In this document: positions 1-7,105 of the stretch, piece after piece
How the letters are laid out: every line of letters starts with the position of its first letter
Numbering within the stretch: position 1 is the stretch's first letter
Assembly: GCA_016839665.1 (NCBI GenBank)
Contig: JAEOTU010000167.1
Span: 1-16,020, forward strand
Origin: Candidatus Hodarchaeota archaeon
GTDB taxonomy: Archaea; Asgardarchaeota; Heimdallarchaeia; Hodarchaeales; Hodarchaeaceae
DNA length: 16,020 nucleotides
Reading direction: 5' to 3'
Made by a program: the position numbers and the translations under genes
Notes under the pieces: model-generated
Databases searched by the model: none
Told to the model about the DNA's origin: nothing
The model's input: the letters and a program-made list of their open reading frames with translations, nothing else

Positions 1-2
1 GT

Positions 3-2135
3 CAAAGAACAAAAGAATCTCTTCGTGCACTGTTAAAAACAGCTCAGAGAGACGATGATAAAGATGTTCGAAAAGCTGCTATTGATTCAATCATGAAATT
101 AAATGATCCTGAAGCGATTTCAGTCTTGGAAAAAATCGAAAAAGATGATAAGGATCGTGGGGTAAGAAATAAGGCCAAAGATACTGCAAAATCCATTCGA
201 GATAAGGGATCTTCTCTCCCAGAGACCGATTTTTCTGAAGAGGATGCAGATCGCGCTCGAGAAGATTATCGGGCACTGGAAGAGCATGAAGCGAAGCAAG
301 CGGGGCTTCATGTAAGAATAGAGGAGACCTTAAATTATAGAATAGATCGTGAGAACAATCTCATTGATGAAGAAGGAGAATTACTCGAATCATTAAGTAC
401 TCAGGGAAAAGTGGTGGTCAAGAATACTGGTAATAATGATAGAATATGGGGTATTGATGCATTCTTGGAGGGTGTGGATGAAGTGGATTTTGATCGGAGT
501 GATGACCAGGAAACTGTTGTATTCGGCAATTCTTTTGGGATAAAAGAACTAGACCCACAGGGAATGAAAGAAGTATCTTTTAATTTTCAAGTAGAAGCAC
601 CACGACTAAAAATCACCGAAGGATTTTGGGATTTAGAAAAACCTGATTCACCTCCTACCTTTTCACGAGGTACTGAAGCAGGAATGCGTTTTACTTTAGA
701 GCTAACCAATGAATTTGATTGGAAACTGCAAAACATTGTTGTGAAGAAACATATTCTTGATACTTCCACAACTGTTGATAGCTTTCAAACAGAGCAAGGA
801 GTGTTTGAAAAGGAAGGAGACATGGTTATATGGAAACTCGATGAAATTCCAGCCCAAGGAAGCAGCAAAGCAAGTTGTGAAATGAAAATTACTTTACCAG
901 AAGATACAAATGAGCCATACAGTGTTGGAGACACAGTCGTTACTTACCACAGTCTCGAAACAAGTCTTTCTGGGTTGAATCTCGAGACAATATCTGGATC
1001 ATCATCTGTATTCCAATTTATTTCTCGCGATGAGCAAGAGGAGAACCCAGGAGATTTTGATTGCAAGTTCGAATTAGAAAATACTTCAGAATTTGAGATG
1101 GATCTTAAGGAAGTTCGTATTTACGAAGGTTCTCTTGACGAAGGAAATGTTAGGCTCGAATGGCTTGGGAGCGATTTTCCTGAAGAGGAACGTTCTGTTG
1201 ATCCTGGTGAAACATTTTCCCTTGATCCTTGGACGATTACTGTTGAAGAAGAAGGAGTTATCCCCCAATTTGGCCGTGAACTCGATTTATCCGTAAAATA
1301 TCTTTTTGATTCTGAGATCATAGCTGAATTGACCCTCCCTGGTTACGCTCTTCCATTTATGGATGTTGAAGCAACAAAAACATTTACACCAATGACGATA
1401 CCCTCCTTTAGACGCACTGAGATTATGACTGAAAACATAGTTAAATCAGTTGGAAGTACAGAAGTTGAATATTTACAGCTACAAGACCAAATTCCAAGTG
1501 GTTTTGAAGCACCTACAAAGGAAAAGGTGGAGATTTCAAAAGGTGAACAACTGCTTTCTGACTCCGAGTTTGATTTAGAGGTTACTGAGGAAAACGTCAT
1601 TCTAACTATCGAGCACCTTGGAGACTCCACTCTTGGGACACTTAAACAAGACGAAGAAATCACAGTTAAATACCCTTTTTTCGCCACAGCGAAACCAGAA
1701 GAAGAGTTCCAAGGGAGTATTACAGTTTTAGCTAATATTTTCCCACCAGTTAAACCTGTTACAGCAGAGGCGGAAGCAGGCCCAATTACAGTTGTGCATG
1801 AACGACGCAAGCTAAAAATTGGTAAAATGGTGCGGTCAACCTCCAGTCAAGCCTTGAATGAGTATGAGATCGTGATTAGAGGAACCAATGAGGGAAATTC
1901 TATAATTCAGAATGTAGAAGTGAGTGATTTTCTACCAAAGGGATTCGAACTAGTCTCAGATACTGAGGAAGATCCTCCTGTAGGATTCGAAGAACATGCG
2001 TCAGTAAAAGATGGGAAAGCCATGAAGTGGGTCTATAGTGAGGTCCAACCAGGACAACAAGTTGAGATTCGATTTAAAATCAGGGCTCCTGGCGACCACG
2101 ATCCAAAAGATGTTTATCGTATGCTACTCGGTTAA
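3..2135 (+). CDS. HEAT-repeat protein with DUF11-like beta-sandwich tail (5' truncated)
   Basis: The reading frame is open to the left edge of the window, so the gene starts upstream. The first in-frame ATG (93) lies inside a repeat and is unlikely to be the real start. Positions 3 to about 212 encode two ~32-residue charged helical-hairpin units of the HEAT/PBS-lyase type (cues: DKDVRKAAIDSI, DRGVRNKAKDTA). From about 300 the chain becomes acidic and beta-rich. It appears to contain several ~120-150-residue sandwich modules. The last two are the clearest, around 1360-1750 and 1800-2120, each with a motif like 'LQDQIPSGFE' or 'VSDFLPKGFE' typical of DUF11-type repeats. No signal peptide or membrane helix is visible in the part seen. 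HEAT units usually bind proteins and DUF11 modules are usually structural, so a scaffold or adhesion role is possible but not shown. The stop at 2133-2135 is followed by a T-run. Confidence 0.75.
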   Translation, partial: QRTKESLRALLKTAQRDDDKDVRKAAIDSIMKLNDPEAISVLEKIEKDDKDRGVRNKAKDTAKSIRDKGSSLPETDFSEEDADRAREDYRALEEHEAKQAGLHVRIEETLNYRIDRENNLIDEEGELLESLSTQGKVVVKNTGNNDRIWGIDAFLEGVDEVDFDRSDDQETVVFGNSFGIKELDPQGMKEVSFNFQVEAPRLKITEGFWDLEKPDSPPTFSRGTEAGMRFTLELTNEFDWKLQNIVVKKHILDTSTTVDSFQTEQGVFEKEGDMVIWKLDEIPAQGSSKASCEMKITLPEDTNEPYSVGDTVVTYHSLETSLSGLNLETISGSSSVFQFISRDEQEENPGDFDCKFELENTSEFEMDLKEVRIYEGSLDEGNVRLEWLGSDFPEEERSVDPGETFSLDPWTITVEEEGVIPQFGRELDLSVKYLFDSEIIAELTLPGYALPFMDVEATKTFTPMTIPSFRRTEIMTENIVKSVGSTEVEYLQLQDQIPSGFEAPTKEKVEISKGEQLLSDSEFDLEVTEENVILTIEHLGDSTLGTLKQDEEITVKYPFFATAKPEEEFQGSITVLANIFPPVKPVTAEAEAGPITVVHERRKLKIGKMVRSTSSQALNEYEIVIRGTNEGNSIIQNVEVSDFLPKGFELVSDTEEDPPVGFEEHASVKDGKAMKWVYSEVQPGQQVEIRFKIRAPGDHDPKDVYRMLLG

Positions 2136-2140
2136 GAAAA

Positions 2141-2163
2141 CCTTCTTTCTCTCCTTTTTTTTC
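2141..2163 (+). terminator. T-rich terminator after the HEAT/DUF11 gene
   Basis: A pyrimidine-rich stretch just after the stop codon ends in eight consecutive T (2155-2162). There is no obvious hairpin, as expected for archaeal T-tract termination. It separates this gene from the unit starting at 2186. Confidence 0.5.
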
Positions 2164-2185
2164 AAAATAAAGGAAATAGTAGATT

Positions 2186-2965
2186 TTGGCCAAAACCAAA
2201 GTTGATTTTGAACATGTCAAAATCACACTCCTCAAAAAGAGCTCAGAAGAATTATCTGAGTTTATCCGGTCTGCTAATTCCCAAGATGAGGCCATGTTTC
2301 TTTTCTGGGCTCTCGACTATCTTGACCAACATCAAGAAGAAATTCCAGAAAATTCCGTCGAGACTTTGAAGAAAAATCGTAATGTCCTAATCCAAGCTCA
2401 AGACGTGCTCTTTAAAGAGAATCTCAAATATTCCTTGGAACAATTCTCAGCAGGTTTTGTATTAGGTGCGTTAGAGTTCGCCATACGAGATAGAGAGGCT
2501 CAAATTGATCGTTATAAAGAATATTTAGAGTTAATTGCTAAAATTCAAACATGGCCAGAGCTAGGATTCCCTAATGAGCAATTCAAAAAATACTGGGAAG
2601 AACGAATTAATGATATTCAAGAAATTCAGGATTGGATGAAGGCTAGAGCTCAAGATTGGTTTCCAGTAATCGTACCAATATATAGATCGGGTAAGTTTCA
2701 TAAATCTTCAGAAAAAACCCTTAAAGCTTTGAGGAAAGGGCGTACAGATACTACTATTTTTCAAATACTCGCAGCGTTATTACATTCCAACCCTATCTTG
2801 GATCAACGCATAAAAGCATTTTGTGAAGAGAATCGAATTTCTATGGTAGATAAAACAAAATTGATGGAAATAATGTCTTTATTAGCTGACAAAACTACTG
2901 ATAAAAAGGTTCAAGAATACTGTGCTCTTTTGATTGGTCATCAAAGGAAAAAAAGAGACGATTAA
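2186..2965 (+). CDS. Helical protein of unknown function
   Basis: This 259-residue protein is not recognised. It starts at a TTG (2186-2188) preceded by AAAGGAAAT about 10 bases upstream. The next in-frame Met is residue 37, which would cut into the first helical region, so TTG is preferred. The sequence reads as almost entirely alpha-helical and charged, with no membrane segment, signal peptide, metal-binding cluster or nucleotide-binding motif. It has many Trp and aromatic residues (for example around 119, 136, 150 and 158) and a Lys/Arg-rich C-terminus. The stop codon is directly followed by the ATG of the DNPH1-like gene with no intervening base, so the two are almost certainly co-transcribed and translationally coupled. 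A link to nucleotide metabolism is inferred from that neighbour only. Confidence 0.7.
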   Translation: MAKTKVDFEHVKITLLKKSSEELSEFIRSANSQDEAMFLFWALDYLDQHQEEIPENSVETLKKNRNVLIQAQDVLFKENLKYSLEQFSAGFVLGALEFAIRDREAQIDRYKEYLELIAKIQTWPELGFPNEQFKKYWEERINDIQEIQDWMKARAQDWFPVIVPIYRSGKFHKSSEKTLKALRKGRTDTTIFQILAALLHSNPILDQRIKAFCEENRISMVDKTKLMEIMSLLADKTTDKKVQEYCALLIGHQRKKRDD

Positions 2966-3385
2966 ATGAAGATATACTTATCTGCAGCAATTCGTGGGGG
3001 ACGTTCGCTGCAAGCAAACTATCAAGCAATCAATGAATATTTACAAGAAAATGATCATACTGTGTTAACTCACCACGTTGCTTCAACTAACGTAACTGAA
3101 ATTGAAGAAACAATGTCAGACACAGAGATTTACACTCAAGACATGAAATGGCTTGATGAATGTGATGCTCTGATTGCTGAAGTGTCGATTCCCAGCTTAG
3201 GGGTAGGCTATGAAATAGCATATACCTTAGGACTTGGTAAACCAGTTTTAGGGCTTTACGAAGAAAATAGAGTCATATCAGCAATGATTACTGGGAATAC
3301 ATCAGCGAACCTAACACTTCGCTCCTATGAAAGCATTCCAAAACTCTTCCTATATATTAAAACTTTTTTAAACTCATTAGATTGA
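2966..3385 (+). CDS. DNPH1/Rcl-like 2'-deoxynucleoside 5'-monophosphate N-hydrolase
   Basis: This 139-residue protein belongs to the nucleoside 2-deoxyribosyltransferase superfamily and closely resembles eukaryotic DNPH1 (Rcl). That enzyme cleaves the N-glycosidic bond of deoxynucleoside 5'-monophosphates to give free base and deoxyribose 5-phosphate. Visible hallmarks are the N-terminal 'IYLSAAIRGGR' loop and the block 'AEVSIPSLGVGYE' (71-83), which nearly matches the animal protein. There is also 'ISAMITG' (104-110) near the phosphate site. Residues equivalent to the known active-site set are Tyr4, Asp59, catalytic Glu83 and Ser105. Length is about that of the family core. It follows the helical gene with no gap (TAA then ATG) and its last 9 bases overlap the 3' end of the convergent mutase gene. 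Likely role: nucleotide-pool sanitation or salvage. A related deoxyribosyltransferase activity cannot be excluded. Confidence 0.85.
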   Translation: MKIYLSAAIRGGRSLQANYQAINEYLQENDHTVLTHHVASTNVTEIEETMSDTEIYTQDMKWLDECDALIAEVSIPSLGVGYEIAYTLGLGKPVLGLYEENRVISAMITGNTSANLTLRSYESIPKLFLYIKTFLNSLD

Positions 3386-4993
3386 CTTAAAAAGTCGAGC
3401 TTCATTGCCTTTACCATAAACTAGCAAATTATAGGTCTTCTGGATACGATCCCAATTCTCCTCTCTATCGAGTGCCCAATGACGACCAATGATTGAAACA
3501 ACGTCAACATTTCCCACTTTTCTCGCTTTTTCTTCCAATTTATTCACATATTCCGCCCCTGCTTCTGGTCTTTCACCCCTTCGTCCTAACATTCCGTGTA
3601 AAAAGACTTTTGGGAGATTCTCCTTTTTAGCAAGCTCCATAAGAGCCTCGAGGTATTTGATCGATCCATGTGAACTGTAAAAACTGATGATCCCCAGGAG
3701 ATGCAAAGCAGTTTCGTTTCTTTTCGCATGATTTATTGCCATCAAAAAAGCACGATTATCGAAAAATGCCCCTGATTCAATATCTTCAAAAATTTTAACA
3801 CGATCACTAACAATCCGTCTTCCTGCGCCCATGTGGAGATGACCAATCTCACTATTACCGACTGTTCCTTCTGGCATCCCTAAGCGGGGACCTGAAGCTA
3901 TCAATGTCGTAAATGGATAATGAGTCTTTAATCTATCCATATTAGGAGTTCCAAATTCAATAAATAGGTTTCCATATGAATCTGGATTGTATCCCCAACC
4001 ATCCAAGATTAGGAGAAGGACTCGTTGACATGCTATTCGTGTTTCACCAATAAAAAGAGTTTCGCCTCCCATTTCATGAGGCTTGCTTAAACCCATAATA
4101 TCTAATATTGTAGGTGCAATATCCACAAGGGAACCATTATCCCTTAGTTTTAATTCATTTTTCTTCTTAGAGATAATTAGAAAGGGGACAGGATTAGAAG
4201 TATGTCCTGTGTCAATGGAACCATCAGGGTAAAGCCATGATTCTGCAACACCGTGATCCGCTGTGACAAGAACTGTATAGTCGGTCTCTAATGCGGAAGA
4301 AGTTATCCTTTCAAGTTGTTTATCAACTGCATGTATTGCTTTCCCAACGACATCCTTTTTTTCTATGTGCCCCATGACATCGCAAGGAGATAAATTAGTA
4401 ACAATTAAGTTATATTGTCCTTCTTCCATAGCAGCAATTGTAGAGTTAGCCACCTCCAGAGTTTTCATCTCAGGAAACTCAGAAAGGTTTTCAGCTTCAT
4501 GAGAAGGAATAATAATCCGATCCTCACCATTGAATTGCGAATGTTGTTTTCCATTGAAAAAGAAGGTTAAATGAATTGCTTTTTCGCTTTCAACGCATTT
4601 TAATACGCGTTTGTTTTGTTTAGTGAGAAAATCTGTCAAAGTATTATCAAGATTGGACGTTGGTGGAAATGCAACATGTACAGAAAGATCAGGATGGTAT
4701 TCAATCATAGTTGAAACGCAAAGGTCAAGAGATTCTACTGGGAATTTATTAAAATGCTTATCTGTAAGAGCTTGAGTTAACTCGACCTCACGCTCCCCAC
4801 GGATATTGGCAAAAATCAACGCATCATTGGGATTAATACGACCAATAGGATTACCTTCATCAACAAGCACAATTGGTTCGAGATCTTCGTCACCTTCACC
4901 TTTTGCATAGGCCTCAGCTATTGCTTGAGCAAGAGGTGTACTATATTTTCGTTTGGTCATTTGTCTTCTCTCGTAATCGTAGTTGAGATTCAT
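3377..4993 (-). CDS. Circularly permuted cofactor-independent phosphoglycerate mutase (GpmI type)
   Basis: Homologous to 2,3-bisphosphoglycerate-independent phosphoglycerate mutase, the two-Mn enzyme interconverting 3- and 2-phosphoglycerate, but the parts are in a different order. Numbering from the GTG at 4996 (539 residues): residues ~18-160 are the second half of the transferase domain (Arg66, Arg69, Lys139). Residues ~161-318 are the second part of the phosphatase domain (Asp206, His210, Asp247-His248, His265). A short linker follows, then the canonical N-terminus (DGWG with Asp332; NSEIGH with Ser382). The chain ends with the first half of the transferase domain (His443, Arg505, Arg511). 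Spacings between these residues match the canonical enzyme. The pocket motif normally reading DGRD is GRRG (471-474). Start uncertain: GTG 4996, ATG 4993, or ATG 4960, which has an AG-rich stretch upstream. All lie before the conserved part. Probably co-transcribed with the upstream membrane-protein gene, 41 bases away. Confidence 0.85.
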   Translation of the reverse strand: MNLNYDYERRQMTKRKYSTPLAQAIAEAYAKGEGDEDLEPIVLVDEGNPIGRINPNDALIFANIRGEREVELTQALTDKHFNKFPVESLDLCVSTMIEYHPDLSVHVAFPPTSNLDNTLTDFLTKQNKRVLKCVESEKAIHLTFFFNGKQHSQFNGEDRIIIPSHEAENLSEFPEMKTLEVANSTIAAMEEGQYNLIVTNLSPCDVMGHIEKKDVVGKAIHAVDKQLERITSSALETDYTVLVTADHGVAESWLYPDGSIDTGHTSNPVPFLIISKKKNELKLRDNGSLVDIAPTILDIMGLSKPHEMGGETLFIGETRIACQRVLLLILDGWGYNPDSYGNLFIEFGTPNMDRLKTHYPFTTLIASGPRLGMPEGTVGNSEIGHLHMGAGRRIVSDRVKIFEDIESGAFFDNRAFLMAINHAKRNETALHLLGIISFYSSHGSIKYLEALMELAKKENLPKVFLHGMLGRRGERPEAGAEYVNKLEEKARKVGNVDVVSIIGRHWALDREENWDRIQKTYNLLVYGKGNEARLFKSI

Positions 4994-5034
4994 CACTGTT
5001 ATGGTTATGATTATAGATGTACTTTATGGTTTGA

Positions 5035-5679
5035 TTAAGCTACGTTTGAGGAAATTCCTGTATTGTCCATAAGTTTAGTAAATCCAATCCCTGTAAGGAT
5101 AAGGATTAAGTCTAATCCGAAAATAGCAATAACAAAGAAAGGAAACATGGATTGAATTGTCGGTAGCTGAGCTAAGGTTGGATAAAATAATCCAAATAAA
5201 CCAAAAAAATCAGATACATCATTCATAAGCGTGACAACAATCACAATGATGGTTCCTCTGTTCAGTTCCAGATCAGCCAATAATGGAAGAATGAGAATGG
5301 CCTGGATCATTAAAAGAGAGTGACCAATAACGACAATTTCAATGTCTATCGATTCAAATGAAGTTATAATAAGAAAAGTTAGTATCGCTCCACGAATACC
5401 TTGTATGAAGACAAAAAAATTATAATTGGCGAAATTTTGATTTTCTTTCTGAATATATACCCCCAACAATAATAATACGGCCATTGGACAATCAGGGATT
5501 ATTATCCACAGGATAGGGGAATACTGAGTAAGACCAATCACATTAAAATAGTAAAAAAAACCGATAACAGCTCCCAAGAAATTAGCTATCATTAGAATTG
5601 CTATTATTGTCTTGATTCCTAGAATTTTTCTTTCTTTAAGTTGAATAGCACGAAAAAAAGTCTGTACTTCGGACTTCAT
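5035..5679 (-). CDS. DUF1405-like six-helix membrane protein
   Basis: This 214-residue integral membrane protein has about six hydrophobic helices (roughly 22-46, 55-76, 86-108, 114-136, 140-165 and 177-202). The N-terminus is short and basic. Two features recall the DUF1405 family (Bacillus YpjA-like, also found in archaea): a 'P.LW.IIPDCP' segment after helix 1 (55-65), and a conserved polar 'LMNDVSDFFG' segment in helix 5 (151-160). No function is established for that family. The ATG at 5677-5679 is the first Met, and the divergent gene starts 128 bases away. It lies directly upstream of the mutase gene on the same strand, so the two may share a transcript. That does not by itself imply a glycolytic role. 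Confidence 0.7.
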   Translation of the reverse strand: MKSEVQTFFRAIQLKERKILGIKTIIAILMIANFLGAVIGFFYYFNVIGLTQYSPILWIIIPDCPMAVLLLLGVYIQKENQNFANYNFFVFIQGIRGAILTFLIITSFESIDIEIVVIGHSLLMIQAILILPLLADLELNRGTIIVIVVTLMNDVSDFFGLFGLFYPTLAQLPTIQSMFPFFVIAIFGLDLILILTGIGFTKLMDNTGISSNVA

Positions 5680-5807
5680 CCTGATATATCATGTTCAACT
5701 CTTAATTATTTAACAAATTGCTTTAAAGTATATGTTAAACCTTTTAAACAACAGATCTCGTTAAAGAAAAAAATCCACTATGAATACCATTTTGATGTGA
5801 GTTAATA
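5680..5807. promoter_or_regulatory. Divergent promoter region between DUF1405-like and longin/DENN-like genes
   Basis: This very AT-rich 128-base spacer separates two divergently transcribed genes. Plus-strand TATA-like candidates are TTTAAAGTATAT (5722-5733) and TTTTAAA (5742-5748), upstream of the TTG at 5808. On the minus strand, TTAAATAATTAAG (around 5701-5713 read in reverse) could serve the gene starting at 5679. The boxes are assigned by eye only. Confidence 0.35.
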
Positions 5808-6884
5808 TTGAAAGACCGCAATATCTTGTTTAGTGTCTTTGATCGTAAGAAAGGATCCGTTCCTATTTACTACACAGGCCTAAGTGAGCAAGAAGCAGTA
5901 CACATCACTCGTAGGTCAGAGATGACGCTATCTATGATGACCACTAGTGAATTAGAAACTGCAGAGGCCATTCTTCCATTTTCAGCCTTAAAAAAGCTTG
6001 GTTTTATTTTATTATTTCAGGTTCAACAGTCTAATCAGGAAGAACCGACTTGTGTTGCTTCCTTATCTTATATAGTTCCTCAAGATCAGCAAGTGTTTTT
6101 GTATAACAAGGTTCCTTTTCTGAAATTTAAAGCAGAAGAGTTAGCTACACAAATCAAACAGAATTACATGTACTCTGGAACATTTCCCAAGACATTAGTT
6201 ACCGCTCTTAATAATTGGCGAGTCACAGAGAAAGAAGCCACAATGGAAATTGAAATTGTAGAGAGAAAGGTTACTCTATCTGAAAAGAAGGAGGGTGGAA
6301 GCATTGATTTCTTTTTATCTCAGATTAAGAAGAACGAAGATAGAGCGTTGGGCGCTCTCTATCGTGGTATTCCTGTTTTTGTAACTGGCAAATCTAATGT
6401 ATTAGTTGACCTTATAGTTCATAGTTTGGATATGTTTGCTCCCCATCTCACTTCACGTAAAGTAAGTTACACCTCTACATTGGTTGACCCTTCATATGCG
6501 GATATAATAGGTATTAGTAAAGATCTAGCTAAGAATTACCCCAAAGTAACCCTGATTGACATCGATAAAAAGCAGGTGAAACAAGGAACTCCATGTCGTT
6601 TTTCAAAAGCTGTGATCAAAGAAATACGAAAAAACCCAGATAACGCTAGTGATATTGTTAAAGCTCACACAGAGAGGCTTCTAGAAGTAGCCAGCTTATT
6701 GATTGATGTCTATTCAGATCCAGAGGAGGTAAGGGTTAGCAAAATTGATCAGATTCAGAATAAATTTGATTCAGATTTAATTGAGGTAGCTGCAGAAATT
6801 GGTGCTCAAAGAAATCCCCTGATTCGTGAATTGCTCTTGCAGGCTGTCTCTAGTCGGTTTATGGATTGGATGGAAGGATTATAA
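5808..6884 (+). CDS. Putative longin/DENN-like protein
   Basis: This 358-residue soluble protein starts at TTG (5808-5810). Residues ~4-140 look like a longin-type alpha/beta domain: a first strand 'ILFSVFD', a turn and strand 'GSVPIYY', a helix with 'SEQEAVHI', and later strands around 64-73 and 82-100. Residues ~185-258 look like a central DENN core. There is a strand 'IPVFVTG', a helix, 'PHLTSRKVSYTS', then 'YADIIGIS' and a strand 'VTLIDID' followed by Lys-rich residues, much like the 'P-h-GV ... VVVVDLD' pattern of cDENN. Residues ~265-358 are helical, as in the last DENN lobe. In eukaryotes such modules act as Rab/Rag GTPase regulators. The likeness here is by pattern, not by search, so it is inference. 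It could instead be an unrelated archaeal family with a longin N-terminus. Confidence 0.5.
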   Translation: MKDRNILFSVFDRKKGSVPIYYTGLSEQEAVHITRRSEMTLSMMTTSELETAEAILPFSALKKLGFILLFQVQQSNQEEPTCVASLSYIVPQDQQVFLYNKVPFLKFKAEELATQIKQNYMYSGTFPKTLVTALNNWRVTEKEATMEIEIVERKVTLSEKKEGGSIDFFLSQIKKNEDRALGALYRGIPVFVTGKSNVLVDLIVHSLDMFAPHLTSRKVSYTSTLVDPSYADIIGISKDLAKNYPKVTLIDIDKKQVKQGTPCRFSKAVIKEIRKNPDNASDIVKAHTERLLEVASLLIDVYSDPEEVRVSKIDQIQNKFDSDLIEVAAEIGAQRNPLIRELLLQAVSSRFMDWMEGL

Positions 6885-7105
6885 CATAAAATTAATTCTT
6901 TTGATTTCTCCACCTAAAATCAATTGAAAATTGCAATTTCATCACTCCTTATTTCCATAAAGGTAAAAAGTGATTAGACAGATAATTTATTTTTTGTTGT
7001 TACAAATTTGACCTCGCTGTAAGACATTTATATCTGAGAGCTGTTATTCAAAAAGAGATCCTCTATAAGCTTTACTTCTTACATAATACCGTTGGTGAAA
7101 TAAAA
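6885..7105 (+). promoter_or_regulatory. Promoter and leader of the nickel-transport operon
   Basis: This 221-base spacer holds a TATA-like box ATTTATAT (about 7026-7033), the best promoter candidate for the operon. The expected start is near 7055. An 11-base dyad AGAG-ATC-CTCT (7054-7064) sits at that point and could be a repressor site. Further upstream is a perfect 12-base palindrome AAATTGCAATTT (6928-6939). There is also an inverted repeat TTGATTT/AAATCAA (6901-6907 and 6917-6923) just after the preceding gene. A GGTG 8 bases before the ATG may aid initiation. I see no riboswitch-like conserved core. Confidence 0.4.

Noticed and set aside
93..95. ATG at 93 as the start of the first gene
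   Set aside because: The frame is open upstream to the window edge and encodes a matching HEAT unit before this Met, so the gene is truncated rather than starting here.
1343..1810. 155-residue minus-strand open frame
   Set aside because: It is antisense to the DUF11-like part of the first gene; Ser/Val-rich composition with no domain, consistent with a shadow frame.
3377..4993. Permuted mutase as two genes or a frameshifted, rearranged pseudogene
   Set aside because: A single uninterrupted frame carries every metal ligand once, with canonical spacings; there is no duplication or missing piece.
6885..7105. Cobalamin or nickel/cobalt riboswitch upstream of the transporter
   Set aside because: I could not find a recognisable conserved core or multi-stem layout, and a NikR gene in the operon already explains regulation.
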